Source: Chaetomium olivaceum (Eukaryota > Ascomycota > Sordariomycetes > Sordariales > Chaetomiaceae). From it: DNA of 64,000 bases. The DNA lies in the NCBI GenBank assembly GCA_039881045.1, contig JAYWVB010000022.1, positions 186,001 through 250,000 of the forward strand. The letters are read 5' to 3'. The position numbers were made by a program, and so were the translations under genes. Shown here piece by piece: positions 34,088-45,468 of the stretch; the first letter of the stretch is position 1; the number at the start of each line of letters is the position of its first letter. The notes beneath the pieces are model-generated. The model saw only the letters and a list, made by a program, of their open reading frames with translations. It was not told the origin of the DNA and ran no database searches.

Positions 34088-35743
34088 ATGGAATCTCTTC
34101 CAAAAGAAACTCGTATGATCCTTGCGCTTGAAGCTCTCAAGAAAGACCCTAAACTTTCTGTCCGAAAAGCTTCTGCGATCTACGAGGTCTCACGAAGCTC
34201 GCTCCGCGACCGACGCGCCGGAAAGCAACCACGACGCGAAATACCAGCCAACCTTCGAAAACTGACTGACTTTGAAGAGCAAGTCCTTCTTGAGAGAGTA
34301 CTCGACCTTGATGCGCGAGGATTTCAGCCCCAGCTCTCGGACCTTCGAGAAATGGCCGATCGCCTTCGGGCCGCACGCGGCGCGTCGGGCGTCGGACCCC
34401 GATGGGCAAACGGTTTCGTAAAGCGACATTCCAAGGTTACGACGCGTTTCCGACGCCGAATCGATTACAAGAGAGCCCAATGCGAAGATCCCGACGTAGT
34501 AAACGCGTGGTTTCGGCTCGTACGCAACGTAATCGATAAATACGCGATCCAAGAGGGGGACATCTACAACTTCGACGAGACTGGGTTCCAGATGGGCATA
34601 CTTTCGAGTGCAAAGGTCGTGACGAGCTCCGAGCGACGTGGACGGCCTCGCACAAAGCAGCCTGGCAATCGAGAGTGGGTTACGGTGATCCAAGCTGTGT
34701 GTGCGGATGGCTGGGTCGTGCCGCCGTACTTTGTCGTCAAGGGGAAAAACCACCTCCTCCCTTGGTACCAGGACAGCCGGTTCCAGCCCGAATGGAGAGT
34801 CCATACAAGCGAGAATGGCTGGACAACAAATGAGATTGGCCTCGATTGGCTAAAACATTTCGACGAGGCTACCAAACGCCGTACGAGAGGGGTACATCGA
34901 CTGCTCATCCTTGACGGCCACGAAAGCCACCACTCGGTCGACTTCGAAGATTTCTGCAAGGCCAACAACATTGTTACACTTTGCATGCCTCCCCATTCTT
35001 CCCACTTTCTCCAGCCTCTTGATGTTGGGTGTTTTAGTCCGCTCAAGGCCTCGTACGGCAAGCGGATTGAGCAGATGATGCGGATGCAGATCACCCACAT
35101 TACGAAGGAGGACTTCTTCGACGCGTTTGTCGAGGCATTTCACGCTTCAATCACAGCGAACAACATACGAGCGGGCTTTAGAGCAACTGGCCTTGTTCCT
35201 TTTGACCCTGAATTGGTAGTTTCTTGCCTCGACCCTAAGCCACTTACCCCATCTCCTCCAAACTCGCGTCCCGGAACAGCCTCGACTTGGGCCCTGAAGA
35301 CCCCATCCAATGCGTACGACGCGACCAAGAGCTCCATCACTCTCAAGCGGAAGATCGAGAACCATCAAGGTAGCTCTCCGACTCACATTTTCGACATCAT
35401 CGACTTGCAGGCCAAGAGCATCTCAAAATTGGCACATGAAATGGTGTTACTCCGAGCTGAGGCCCAGGAACTTCGTACAGCAAATGAGCGACTAAGCAAG
35501 CGCCGTAGGACAAAGAAAACGCGTCTGCAGGAAGGAGGATCACTTAGTTTACAAGAGGCAAAGGGTTTGATGGCTGACCGGGGACTTGGTGATAAGGACT
35601 GCGAGGAAACGTCAGGGAGTAGTGGTTGTATAACAGTGGGTGGGCCACGCATTCGGCTCTGCAGCAACTGCAAGAAGCCCGGCCACAATGCGCGGACATG
35701 TCAAGTAGTTTGCGAGATGTCTGAAGACAGTGACTCCGAGTAG
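34088..35743 (+). CDS. pogo/Fot1-like DDE transposase with CCHC zinc knuckle
   Basis: The single frame of 551 residues starts MESLPKETRM, 98 bp inside the left end. The N-terminus has a psq/HTH-like helix pattern (LEALKKDPKLSVRKASAIYE), then a CENP-B-type HTH (about residues 60-130). The DDE catalytic core shows D163 (NFDETGFQ), D276 (LILDGHESHH) and D312 (QPLDVGCFSP), giving the DD35D spacing of the Fot1/pogo group. A coiled-coil-like segment and a basic cluster (SKRRRTKKTR) follow. The C-terminus holds a CCHC knuckle C-x2-C-x4-H-x4-C (CSNCKKPGHNARTC). All key residues are present, so the enzyme may be active. It would act in the nucleus on the flanking inverted repeats. Confidence 0.93.
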   Translation: MESLPKETRMILALEALKKDPKLSVRKASAIYEVSRSSLRDRRAGKQPRREIPANLRKLTDFEEQVLLERVLDLDARGFQPQLSDLREMADRLRAARGASGVGPRWANGFVKRHSKVTTRFRRRIDYKRAQCEDPDVVNAWFRLVRNVIDKYAIQEGDIYNFDETGFQMGILSSAKVVTSSERRGRPRTKQPGNREWVTVIQAVCADGWVVPPYFVVKGKNHLLPWYQDSRFQPEWRVHTSENGWTTNEIGLDWLKHFDEATKRRTRGVHRLLILDGHESHHSVDFEDFCKANNIVTLCMPPHSSHFLQPLDVGCFSPLKASYGKRIEQMMRMQITHITKEDFFDAFVEAFHASITANNIRAGFRATGLVPFDPELVVSCLDPKPLTPSPPNSRPGTASTWALKTPSNAYDATKSSITLKRKIENHQGSSPTHIFDIIDLQAKSISKLAHEMVLLRAEAQELRTANERLSKRRRTKKTRLQEGGSLSLQEAKGLMADRGLGDKDCEETSGSSGCITVGGPRIRLCSNCKKPGHNARTCQVVCEMSEDSDSE

Positions 35744-35804
35744 TTTTAATTGATTTGAGTTGTTGTGGCTGAATTGACTTACACAAAGTGGTTGAGGTCC
35801 GGGA

Positions 35805-35851
35805 AAAGTGGGCGCTTCGTTATGGTGGGCGCTTCGTTATGCAAGTACGTT
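35805..35851 (-). repeat. right terminal inverted repeat
   Basis: It is the reverse complement of the left repeat and ends GCAAGTACGT immediately before TA at 35852. Confidence 0.93.
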
Positions 35852-35853
35852 AG

Positions 35854-36660
35854 CTATATACGAATGTTTCAAGTGCTACGCTTGTAACTATTATATAATA
35901 CCAAAAACCTTTTCTCCTAGTAGGTGAATGTGTGGGAAAAGTACGAGATATTCCATAAAAGATGGTTGCGCTCTAGACGTGGTAAATATAAAGGAAACCC
36001 ATTTTTCTATATCAGTACCATGCTTCTATGTGTGTCCCTTAACTACAACAATCTTCCACCGAAATTACTACCAAAGCATCCAGATTACGAGGCGACCAGA
36101 CCGCTGGTCACCTTTAACGTAAGGGACTACCTAACTCGACTGCAACTGACGTTGAGCTAGTGCTTATAAAATCAAGCTCTAGTATGGATGTCCTTCTTAG
36201 CTATCTCACCTAGCTAGTTACCAGCAAGATGCCGATCAGAAGTAAGAGCTCCACAGGAAGAGAAAAGAAGCCGCCCCTTTATGACTAGACGCTGATCTAA
36301 CTGAAGAAACCACATTTCCTTGCTTTTCTAACATTCGTCAATGGCCATTATAGAAAAAATATAAACGTTAGGCGGGGACAAGTACCTAGTTTAGTGGCGA
36401 CAGCTACGTACCGCGAACTGCCAACCGTAACATCACGAACGTCCAAGAAGCACTCTACACCAAGTGGAATGCACTCACTTCGTGAGCTCTGTTTGGCTAG
36501 GTACTCTTATTATGGATGCCCAACGCGTAACGACCAATCAACCCAACCGCAGCGTTCAGCTTCTGCACAACCATGCAGCTCGTCGATTTCCCCTCATGTC
36601 GCCGCTCTTTCCCTCACTCTCTCAAAATATCGTCTTTCCGTCGGGTGCTTTAGCCAAGCC
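35854..36660. other. intergenic, AT-rich
   Basis: No gene is supported. It is AT-rich to about 36400 and forms the promoter side of the NLR gene. A GTACCTAGTTTAG motif lies near 36382. Confidence 0.4.
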
Positions 36661-39600
36661 ATGGGTAGGAAACGGCTCGGGAAACCCTTCAAGGACGGGT
36701 GGGCACGCGTGTTTGGATCCCGTACAGCGTCGCCGGCCCCGTCCCACACACCATCTACTGGTACGTTGAGACGGAAAGCCCAGGTCGACGATCTCGAAAC
36801 TCACATGGGTCCCTAGCACCGGCTTGGTCTTTTGAACCGCGAGACAACCACAGCACGCAAAAGCCGCCTAATGATACTGTAAATACCTGTGCCGCTCCTG
36901 GGCCGTCCAGCCTCGATACTACGGCGGTGCGGGCCGTCACGGAGGGGGCCAAAGAAGATGAAGCGTCGGCAACTGCGGCATCAGACGTTCCGTTTCCAGC
37001 TCTGCTTAATGAGCTCCCCGCTAGAACGCCACCGGCGCCCGAACCCGAAGAGCCAATCCCCCCTGCTCTTTCCGTGTCCCAGACTCTCTGGAATGCCGCG
37101 TATGACAGCCTCGAGGAGGACCCGGACACCACGGAACTGGTCAGATCCTATGTGAAGATCTTGATGGAAGTGTCGGGTGTCGATACCGGCACCGACGTGT
37201 CGCCTGAATTGAAAGACACGACGCAGCGACAAATGCACATGAGAGAGCTAGTAGAGAAAGGTCAGGCGAAAGTTTCCACGTTGTCGAGGACCACCGAGGC
37301 AGTGAGCGATGTGGCCCAGTTCATTCTCACGCTCAAGCCCATAATCGATGCAGCTATCCAGAACATCCCGCAGGCTGCGCTTCCCTGGGCTGGCGTCTGT
37401 GTCGGCTTGCAGGTAAGTCAACTCCTTTGAAAGACCGGGCTCCATCCGCTGATTGATTTCCGTCTAGATCCTCCTTAATCCTGCAAAGGCGACAAGGTCC
37501 AACCTTACCGGCATTGCACACGTTGTCTCCCGAATGGATTGGTATTGTGCCTTATCTGAACATCTCTTGGAGGATCACGTCGACGAGTCTCTCGAAGAAT
37601 CGATCCCAACCCAGCTGAAAGAGAGGGTCATCGACCTCTACAAGGCTCTCCTCCTGTACCAGATGAAAAGTGTCTGCTCCTACTATCGGCGCCACGCACG
37701 CTCTTAACTTTCTTCGTGCGCTTGCGAATTGGGACGATTGGGACGCCTACTTGAATGCTGTGCAGGACGCGGAAAAATGCCTCCTTGACGACTGGAGCCA
37801 GGTCGACAAAATCAAAGCGGGAACCCTCCGGCGCGAACTCGCCGAGCGTGCCAAACGAATCGAGGAGTTGCTGGGAACCATCAGTCAAGACATTCGAGAA
37901 TTCATCGCCTTACAAAAGGAGATGCGGAGGGATGCCGAGGATACAGAATGCCTCCGAGCACTCTTCGTGGTGGACCCGCAAGACGATATGGAGAAGATTG
38001 GGCAAAAGAAGGATGTCTTGTTATATGAAGCCTATAAATGGATCCTCGACACGGAAGCCTACGCAGCATTCACGGACTGGAATCATGATGGGTCTGCCCC
38101 CTTATCGTGTCGGCTGTTGTGGGTGAAAGGCCATGCTGGGACAGGGAAGACAATGCTTTTGATGGGCATGATTCGCGAACTTTCAAGTCAATCTGCCTGT
38201 CTTGCTCCCTACGTCTCACACTTTTTCTGTCAGGGCACAGAACCGAGTCTGAACAGCGCAATGGCCACCCTGAGATCTCTGATCTGGCTGCTACTTGTTC
38301 AGCAACCGCATCTCATCTCCTACCTACGGTCGAAGTACAAGAACGCAGGTTCTTCCCTTTTTCGGGGCGACAGTGCATTTATTGCCCTCTCGGGTGTGCT
38401 CAAGAGCATGTTGAAGGACCCCAATTTGTCACCCGTATACTTCATTATTGATGCTCTAGACGAGTGCGAGGAGGGCTTACCGGCACTCATCCAGCTGATT
38501 TCGGATTCCCTTTCCTTTACTGAGAAGGTGAAGTGGCTGGTCTCGAGTCGCCCAATAGTTCAACTCAAGACTCCAGATACCGCTGGTGCCTTGGTCGAGC
38601 TGGACACTCAAAAGCTGGAAAGGCCTGTCAGCGCATACATCGACCACAAGCTCTCCACCCTCGTTGGTCAACCCGGATACACCAATCAGGTCTTGGACGG
38701 TCTCTCAGCCGAGGTTACCAAACGAGCCGAGAATACCTTCCTTTGGGTATGGTTTTTCTTCCAAGAGCTCGGGAAAAAGAATCGATTTGGCAAGCTGTTG
38801 TTGAATGGAAAGGACGCCCTGCCGACTATCCAGAAGTTTCCTTCTGGCCTGTCGAGCCTGTATGGCCGTATCATGGACATGATTGCTACCGAAGCGGGAG
38901 ATCCGCAGTATTGCAGAGATGCCCTCTCAGCTGTCGTTCTTGCACACCGCCCTCTCATCCTCTCCGAGCTTGCTGTCCTCGCTGGTTTTCCATCCGATAT
39001 GGCCTTGACCGTTGTTGAGGACTGCGGCTCGCTTCTCACTGTCAAGGGTGAAACAGTTTATCTGATCCATCAGTCAGCCAAAGACTATCTCAATGAGAAC
39101 TACTCGCCCAAACTTCAGTCAGGCGGTGTTGCCCAAGGGCACGTTAACATCATCAGGCGCTCGATTATAGCAATGTCCTCGATCCTGAAACGGAACATCT
39201 ACAACCTCGACCCCGACTCCAAAGTAAAAGATATAACGCCCCCCGAACCAGACCCGCTAGCACCGATACGATACTCCTGTGTCTTTTGGGTCGACCATGT
39301 CCTTGATATCGATAGTCCGGAGTGTAAAAAAGAGCTGTTGGACGATGGAGTAATGCTTCAGTTTCTGAAGGAGCATTTCTTGTACTGGGCCGAGAGTCTC
39401 TCTATTTTAGGGAGAGCCTCAAACGTGTTTGAATCGATAAACTGTCTCTGGCATATTGTCAAGGTATGTTCTAGATCTTTGCGGCCACATGCTCCGCTAA
39501 TCGCCTTTAGGAGTTGGGTGCGAGTTCTCGGCTCGATAGGTCCTTGTACGAGGCTCAAGTGTTTCTCAGGGCTCATCGGCACATTTTAGCAGATTCCCCC

Positions 39601-40896
39601 CTGCAGGTATATGGTACCGCGCTTGTGTTCAGTCCAGAGATGAGCGAGATCCACAGTGCGCATTGGAAAGACAGGCTGCCATTCATCGAAACAATTGTGG
39701 GAGTTGGAGACTACTGGAATATAACCCAAAAGACAGTCAACGAGCACAGGTACTCCGGCAAGGTCAAGGTAGTCGTCTTCTCGCCCGACGGCAAGTCACT
39801 CGCGACGGCTTCAGACAATGCATATCCAGGGGATTCGGAGTCAGTGGATTCGGATTCAGAGGATTGGGGTTGGACAATCCGGATCTGGGAACCAGCGACG
39901 GGTATATGCCGCCAGAGGCTCCGGAGGCGCAGCCACCCGGTCGACGTAATCGCATTTTCGCCGGATAGCAAGACCCTTGTCACAGGATTATACAATGGTA
40001 TAATCCAGATCTGGGATGCAACAACCGGCGCACACCGGCAGACGCTCAAGGGACATGGCGATTCGTTTGGCATGTTCGCCTTCTCACCGGATAGCAAGCT
40101 ACTCGCATTCAGTTCGGCGGATTGTATAATCGAGCTCTGGGATGTAGCGACAGGCATGTGCCAGCAGACGCTCTCAGGGGATAGTAACCAGCTCGGCGCA
40201 TTTGCCTTCTCAGCAGATGGCAAGATACTTGCCTCATGTTCAGACTATTATACAGTCCGGATCTGGGATGTAACGACGGGGGTGTGCAGGCAGATGCATA
40301 CGAGCATAAACCTGTCACAACTTCCTTCTTCGGGCCAGGGTGCTTGGGTCCAGCTGGTCGCCTTCTCGCCGGATGACCAGACCCTTGCGTTAGGGGCGGA
40401 AGATGGTTCAATCCTACTCTGGGATATAACGACAGGCGTATGCCGGCGGAGGCTCAGTGAGGCTGGGGGTCAGGTCTGGGCAGTCGCCTTCTCGCCGGAT
40501 GGCAAGACACTTGCGGCAGGGTTGGACGATGCAGAATCAGGGTGCGTAGTCCAGCTCTGGGATCTGGTGACAGGCATATACCGGGGGACGGTCCCAATCT
40601 TCAGCTCAAACTTGGAGCTAAGTTTCTCAGAAGACAGCCGGTATCTGAAGACAGATCGTGAACTGATCAGAGTCCCCTCAACTCTTGTCTTTTCCGATCA
40701 CAGTCATAATCATGTCTTGGGTGTTTCTTGGAACGGGTATGTGGGGTGCTTAATGATGGATGAAAAGTCTGTTTTACCGTTCTCGGACTATGTCATGGGG
40801 AATGTTACGACTCTATGCGGCGATACAGTCGTCTTCATACCGGATGAGAGTTCCGGACGGCCAATATTCCTGCGACTCAACCTGTGTAGGGTGTAA
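36661..40896 (+). CDS. NWD-NACHT-WD40 STAND/NLR receptor (one frame break)
   Basis: Exons are 36661-36760, 36817-37412, 37468-39463 and 39511-40896, with phase-consistent introns; the last is only 47 bp. The N-terminal region (SQTLWNAAYDSLEEDPDTTE...) matches the NWD/NACHT_N domain. The NACHT core has Walker A KGHAGTGKT and Walker B YFIIDALDECEEG, then SRP and helical STAND segments. The C-terminus has about seven WD40 repeats (AFSPD.K.LA....IIQIWD patterns, 39760-40560). A frame break occurs at about 37690-37705, between SVCSYYRR and FLRALANWDDWD, with one extra base or two missing and no plausible intron. The family oligomerises on ligand binding to activate a cell-death partner; the WD40 part is the ligand sensor (established for HET-E/HET-D and NWD2). 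The partner here is unknown. Confidence 0.83.
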
Positions 40897-43800
40897 TGAA
40901 TTGACTTTTCGCTACTCTAAGACAAGGGACTTGGTGAAACCGCTTGTTACTCATCTGAGATACTGGAAAGAGTGCAGAATGGGCATCGTCCAATATGTCC
41001 CCCGGTCAGACCACCTGATCTAGGCGTCATCGGCACTCACCGATGATCCGTCTGCCGGCACATAAATGCATTTGATTCGTAAGGCTGTAGCTCCTCGAGG
41101 TCCGACGACTACGCCGTTCCTCAAGTGATTGTATGTGGACAAGCAGCATAGATAGTCCCTCAGAGCACTTCCTCTTCCGATACAGAACATGGACCGCGCT
41201 CAGAACAGAGATGCTCCAATGCACAGATGCGCACAGAGGCAACATTTGGTTTTATCTCGGAGGTAAACCACCGTCGAATAACAGAGGTTAGACTCCGAAC
41301 CTAGATGCCGTTCGGACAACGATACCCTAGGTATGTATCGCAATGGCCATAGGCCAATTTGACGCAACATCCAACCTGTAACAACGACAAACGGTACTAG
41401 CGACGGGGACCGGAAAGCGTCGCTCATTCTACTTCGTCCATAACCCATTAAAATCTTCTGGAACTCCCACCTCCCTGCTAACAAGACACTCGAGGTTACA
41501 TACTTGAATAGGTGACGATGTGCTGTCTCCTTCGCCTATCGTGCAATCCTACCTTCGCTCTGCGAAGAGGTTCAGTCACTACAGTCTTGCGTGGAAAACA
41601 CCGGTCCGAACGAGAAGTAGCCGGGCCGGCGCATCTTCGAAAATACCCACGACATTCCAAGCATGATGATGCTGACTGACATAAACGCCAAATCGGGATG
41701 CGGGTAATTGGAGCGTGGGGGACCCTAGGTACACTGGCGAAGCCGTTTCGTTCCGAGTTGCTCCGTTGCGGGTTTTCTTATAGTTGTTTTCCCCGAAAGA
41801 CTCACAGTTTGAGGTCCGGAGTTCCGGGTATGGAGCTAGAAAACCTGCTGTAAGCGGGTGAATAAGGAGAAAGTTTCCATGAAGTTGACGGAAATAGAGG
41901 GAAGTTTCCGGAATATCTCCGACTTGGATGTACCAGTTACACGCATGTAATTTGCATGCAAGTACACTGTCGATTCGCTTTGCCCGTCTTCTGTGAGGCG
42001 ACGCAGATTTGTGCTCGTTTGGGCAATAGCATGTCGCAACTCTCATTGCAAGGCAAAATACAATCTGTGCACACTTGGGGTTTCCCCTAAAGTGGTTGCA
42101 TTCCCGCATGACATCACGGGGCAACGCATCGTATTTCGGGCGCGAGAGAGATCAAAGCAGGCCGCGGATCAGATAACTACTGGAGTTACAGATTACTGAG
42201 CCCCTGAGCGCCGACGGAGCACCGGAGCCGGAGCGGGCATTCCCTCCGAGGCGCTGTGGACGCGCAGGGGCCACTCCGTCCTCGAAAAGGGTGGGCACCC
42301 TGAAATCCAGGCAGCCTTCAAATCTCAACCGAGCAGCCACGGAGACTTACGTGATTGGCCGCCATGCGAGGGCCATTCGTCATCCATCGCACCTTTGCGT
42401 CCCAAAACGTTGGAGGCTATCTCGCAATCATCGTGATGGGCTGGCTGCGTTGGGTGCTGCTGCGTAATCCCCCTTGCCGGACAGATTTGTGACCCAGATT
42501 CCCGATCTCGCAGTCTCGGTGTCGTGGTTTCTTGGGAGAAGGAATAGAAACCGCAATGTCGAGATGCTACGTGACATTTGAACCTTGCTTGAACAGAGCA
42601 TGCTGCGTAGGACTCCTGCAGTCAGATCAGGGCAGCACAGCGTCTGAGCGATATGCGATACCGACAAAATGCTCGTGGCTGGGCTGTGCCGTGAGGGCAC
42701 GCAATGTCCCGTCCCCAGGACTCGACGAGATGAGCGGCATCCCCATTCGGTCGCCATGTGGTTTTTCGTCCTTCCCACCAGGACGGTGCACATCAGGTAA
42801 TCAGCCCTACGGGAGCCGACGAATCAGATCGGGCCCGTACCGAAAGCCCCCCAACCCGCAATTTCCTCCTCCCCACAGATGACTCGGGCGGTGCAATGAG
42901 CCATCGAGCCATTCCCTCGAACTCGGTGTTACGGTCGTAGCCGAACCCGAGTCCTCATTCGTCGTTCACATAGCAATCGCTGTGAGCCGTCCACACCGCC
43001 GGGAGCCCCTCGCATTTGATGACTCTCTATACGCAAGGGGGCGGTGCGGTTCTTCTCGCGACGTTCCATGCATATGGTGTTGCGGGATGAGCATCTGAAC
43101 TGACGCCGAGAATTACCTTCCGGGGGCTGGTGGAGATGATGAACCGTAATGCTATCGCGTATCCGTGGCGTGTAAATGAGATGCATTGCCTGCCTCGATG
43201 CCGTGGCCATGACTGAGTGACGTGTTGGCGTGGACGTATGTACCTACCAGTATGTACTCGGCCGTTGAAACTGTGATTGGGACTGGGACGTATGAAACGT
43301 ACTAGAGGTGCATTGTCGAGGTGAAATTATTCTTACCGCAGAAAGATTGATGAGTGAGAGGCTTCCTCCGTTTGGGCAATTAGAAATCAAGGTTCGAAAC
43401 AGTCACGAACCTGCCGGGATGGTGAGGATCGCGTGCAGGGAACGAAGCGCATCATTCAAGCTTATTATGAGCGCAAAGGCACCATGGTTAATAATGAGAC
43501 GAGTGCTTAGGTAAACCCTAAAGTGGTAAAATCCAGACAGAAGCGAGAAGATGCCGAAAGTCCTGCGACTGTCGTCGTGAATGCGGGGTGCTCGGCGTTG
43601 CTGATTAACAATCGCCGGAGCGTGGAGGGCCTTGGCGCCGACAAATCCAGCACGGCGATGAGTGAACGCGGGACGAAGTGTGGGTTCATCATCAATCATT
43701 CTGAGGCCGCGTTTATCAGGGTGTCAGGGCGTAGCGGGGTTAGGCTGGAGCGTACGAAGTAAACTCCGTCCTACGAGGTAGGACAGGTGCCGTTGGCCTA

Positions 43801-44613
43801 AACGGGGCAACTCAATCCATGCTTCCTGTGTTCCTGTTGATCCACGGGTGTGTTCCTGCCAGCGATGGAGCGATGCAGCAATGGAGCAATGGAGTGATGG
43901 AGCGATGGACAGCGCACCAAAATAATGGTGATACGTATTGCGTTTGTGTTGGGGCCTGACAGGCTCGACGAGGCGGCCCTGTGCGGGGGATCAGGCGCGG
44001 TCGAGTTGCGACGGGGCAACGCAAAACTGTCCAACGGTGCTTCACCGCCGCCGCGTCTCAGTATCGAGTGTTACTCGCTGCAGGAGGGGACGGCGCAGGG
44101 CGTGGTCGAGGCCGCGTTTTCTCTGGCTAACCTACAAGGGTAGGTAATTATGCGCAGGCGAAGGGCGGGCCCGGGGTGGAGATCGGACTCTCGGTTTTTG
44201 TCAGCTGCTGCGGATGATACAACCAGCCAGGTTCTGGTGACCCGCGGTGTCTTGGAAGAGCCGAACACCAACAGACGGTCAAGATTACAAAAGGACTCGG
44301 GGGGCCGCCCTTTCCTCGGGCACATGTCCCTCTCAGTCATCGACCAGGTCAGCACTTCATCTTGTCTTTTTACTACGATTAAGAATTGCTTTGACAAGTT
44401 TGACTATCCAAAGTCTATTCACTTGCTCAGTCCTATGGTCCTTGCCTTTGCCCTGGCTACCAATTCCTTGGCCCACCCCACCCCCGGCCTGAACTCACAC
44501 CCTTGAAGCCTGCCTAACTCGGCTATCCCGCAATCGGCTTTCGTGCCTTGACTCACCGGAACGATAACGCCAGAGCACATCAAATATTCGGAAGACCTGC
44601 CTGACCCGCCAAA
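40897..44613. other. gene-poor region
   Basis: These 3.7 kb contain only short unsupported frames. A minisatellite of ATGGAGC/ATGGAGT-like units lies at 43861-43911. CCTAGGTATGTA-type motifs occur near 41326 and GTACCTACCAGTATGTAC near 43238. 44150-44500 might hold the promoter and leader of the Ecm13-like gene. Confidence 0.4.
43861..43911. repeat. short minisatellite, GCGATGGA / GCAATGGA units
   Basis: Six to seven imperfect 7-8 bp copies (AGCGATGG, AGCGATGC, AGCAATGG, AGCAATGG, AGTGATGG, AGCGATGG) lie in tandem in non-coding sequence. Confidence 0.6.
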
Positions 44614-45468
44614 ATGTCTTCTCCTCTTCCCATTCAAACACCAAGAAACACCCAACCCCCGAGGCCACTACATTCCTCGCCGGTCTCCTTTGCAACGCCC
44701 GCGTCTCCATTCCGCCCGCGAGCCAACAAGAAGATGTCGATCGCACAGACCTACTTCCTCGCCCACAAGGCCCGGGCCAAGCTGTCTTCGGAAGCTGCCC
44801 GCCCCGACCACAACCTCCGCCTGCTCGTCGGGCACGCCAACATGCTCGACTCGCTGATGCTGGAGCTCGCCGACGCCGAGAGGGAGCAAGAGTCGTGGTT
44901 CAACCAGTCCGTCCGCGGCGCCTCCCCCAGCCCTGCTGCCGAGGAGAGGCACATCCAGTGGGCGGATACCATCGTGGAGGAGCCCGAGCACGACTGGCAC
45001 GCCGAGGACGCCGAGTCCGACTCCGACTCTGACGACTCGGACTTTGACGACGACGAGGACATCGAGATGGCCGACGCCGTCGCCCTCCGGAGGATACCCT
45101 CGCACACCATGCTGCCCCACAAGGCGGCCTACCCATTTAATGTCGACCTGGAGGAGGAGGACGAGGACTACGACATGGACGACGAGGAGGACTTCACCCA
45201 GCTCGCCCTGCAGCGGAGCCCGTCACACTCGGTCTCGCCCTCATCACCGCCCGAGCTCGACGACGACTCGGACGTCTCAACAGAAGACGAGTCGATGCCG
45301 CCGTCGCCGCCCACGACCCTCATCCCCGCATTCGAGGAGACGCAGAAGGGGAGCAGCACACCAGCGACAACAATAGACCAGGGGGACAAGACCGCCTTCT
45401 ACGAAGAAGGGTATTACCTCCCACCGCGAAACCCGGCGAGACTCATCTCGGCCATGTCGGTGTATTAA
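44614..45468 (+). CDS. acidic Ecm13-like protein
   Basis: This single-exon frame encodes 284 residues starting MSSPLPIQTP; a second in-frame ATG lies at about residue 41 (MSIAQTYFLAHKARAKL). The conserved core is the helical segment from AQTYFLAHKARAKLSSEAAR through LRLLVGHANMLDSLMLELA. It resembles the fungal Ecm13/YJR115W family as I recall it; a profile search would settle this. The rest is acidic and Ser-rich (DSDSDDSDFDDDEDIEMAD; EEEDEDYDMDDEEDF) and ends in a short conserved-looking tail (EEGYYLPPRNPARLISAMSVY). No membrane or catalytic motif is visible. Family function is poorly defined. Confidence 0.7.
   Translation: MSSPLPIQTPRNTQPPRPLHSSPVSFATPASPFRPRANKKMSIAQTYFLAHKARAKLSSEAARPDHNLRLLVGHANMLDSLMLELADAEREQESWFNQSVRGASPSPAAEERHIQWADTIVEEPEHDWHAEDAESDSDSDDSDFDDDEDIEMADAVALRRIPSHTMLPHKAAYPFNVDLEEEDEDYDMDDEEDFTQLALQRSPSHSVSPSSPPELDDDSDVSTEDESMPPSPPTTLIPAFEETQKGSSTPATTIDQGDKTAFYEEGYYLPPRNPARLISAMSVY

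Larger units (their letters stand above)
33990..35851 (+). mobile_element. Fot1/pogo-type Tc1-mariner DNA transposon, structurally complete
   Basis: The element is 1862 bp, bounded by TA dinucleotides at 33988-33989 and 35852-35853 (the expected Tc1-mariner target duplication). It has 47-bp terminal inverted repeats at 33990-34036 and 35805-35851 that match perfectly as read here. Each repeat contains a tandem 16-bp unit (ATAACGAAGCGCCCAC twice). One uninterrupted transposase gene fills the interior. No RIP-like C-to-T decay is apparent, so insertion may be recent or RIP inactive. It sits between a HET gene and an NLR gene. Confidence 0.93.
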
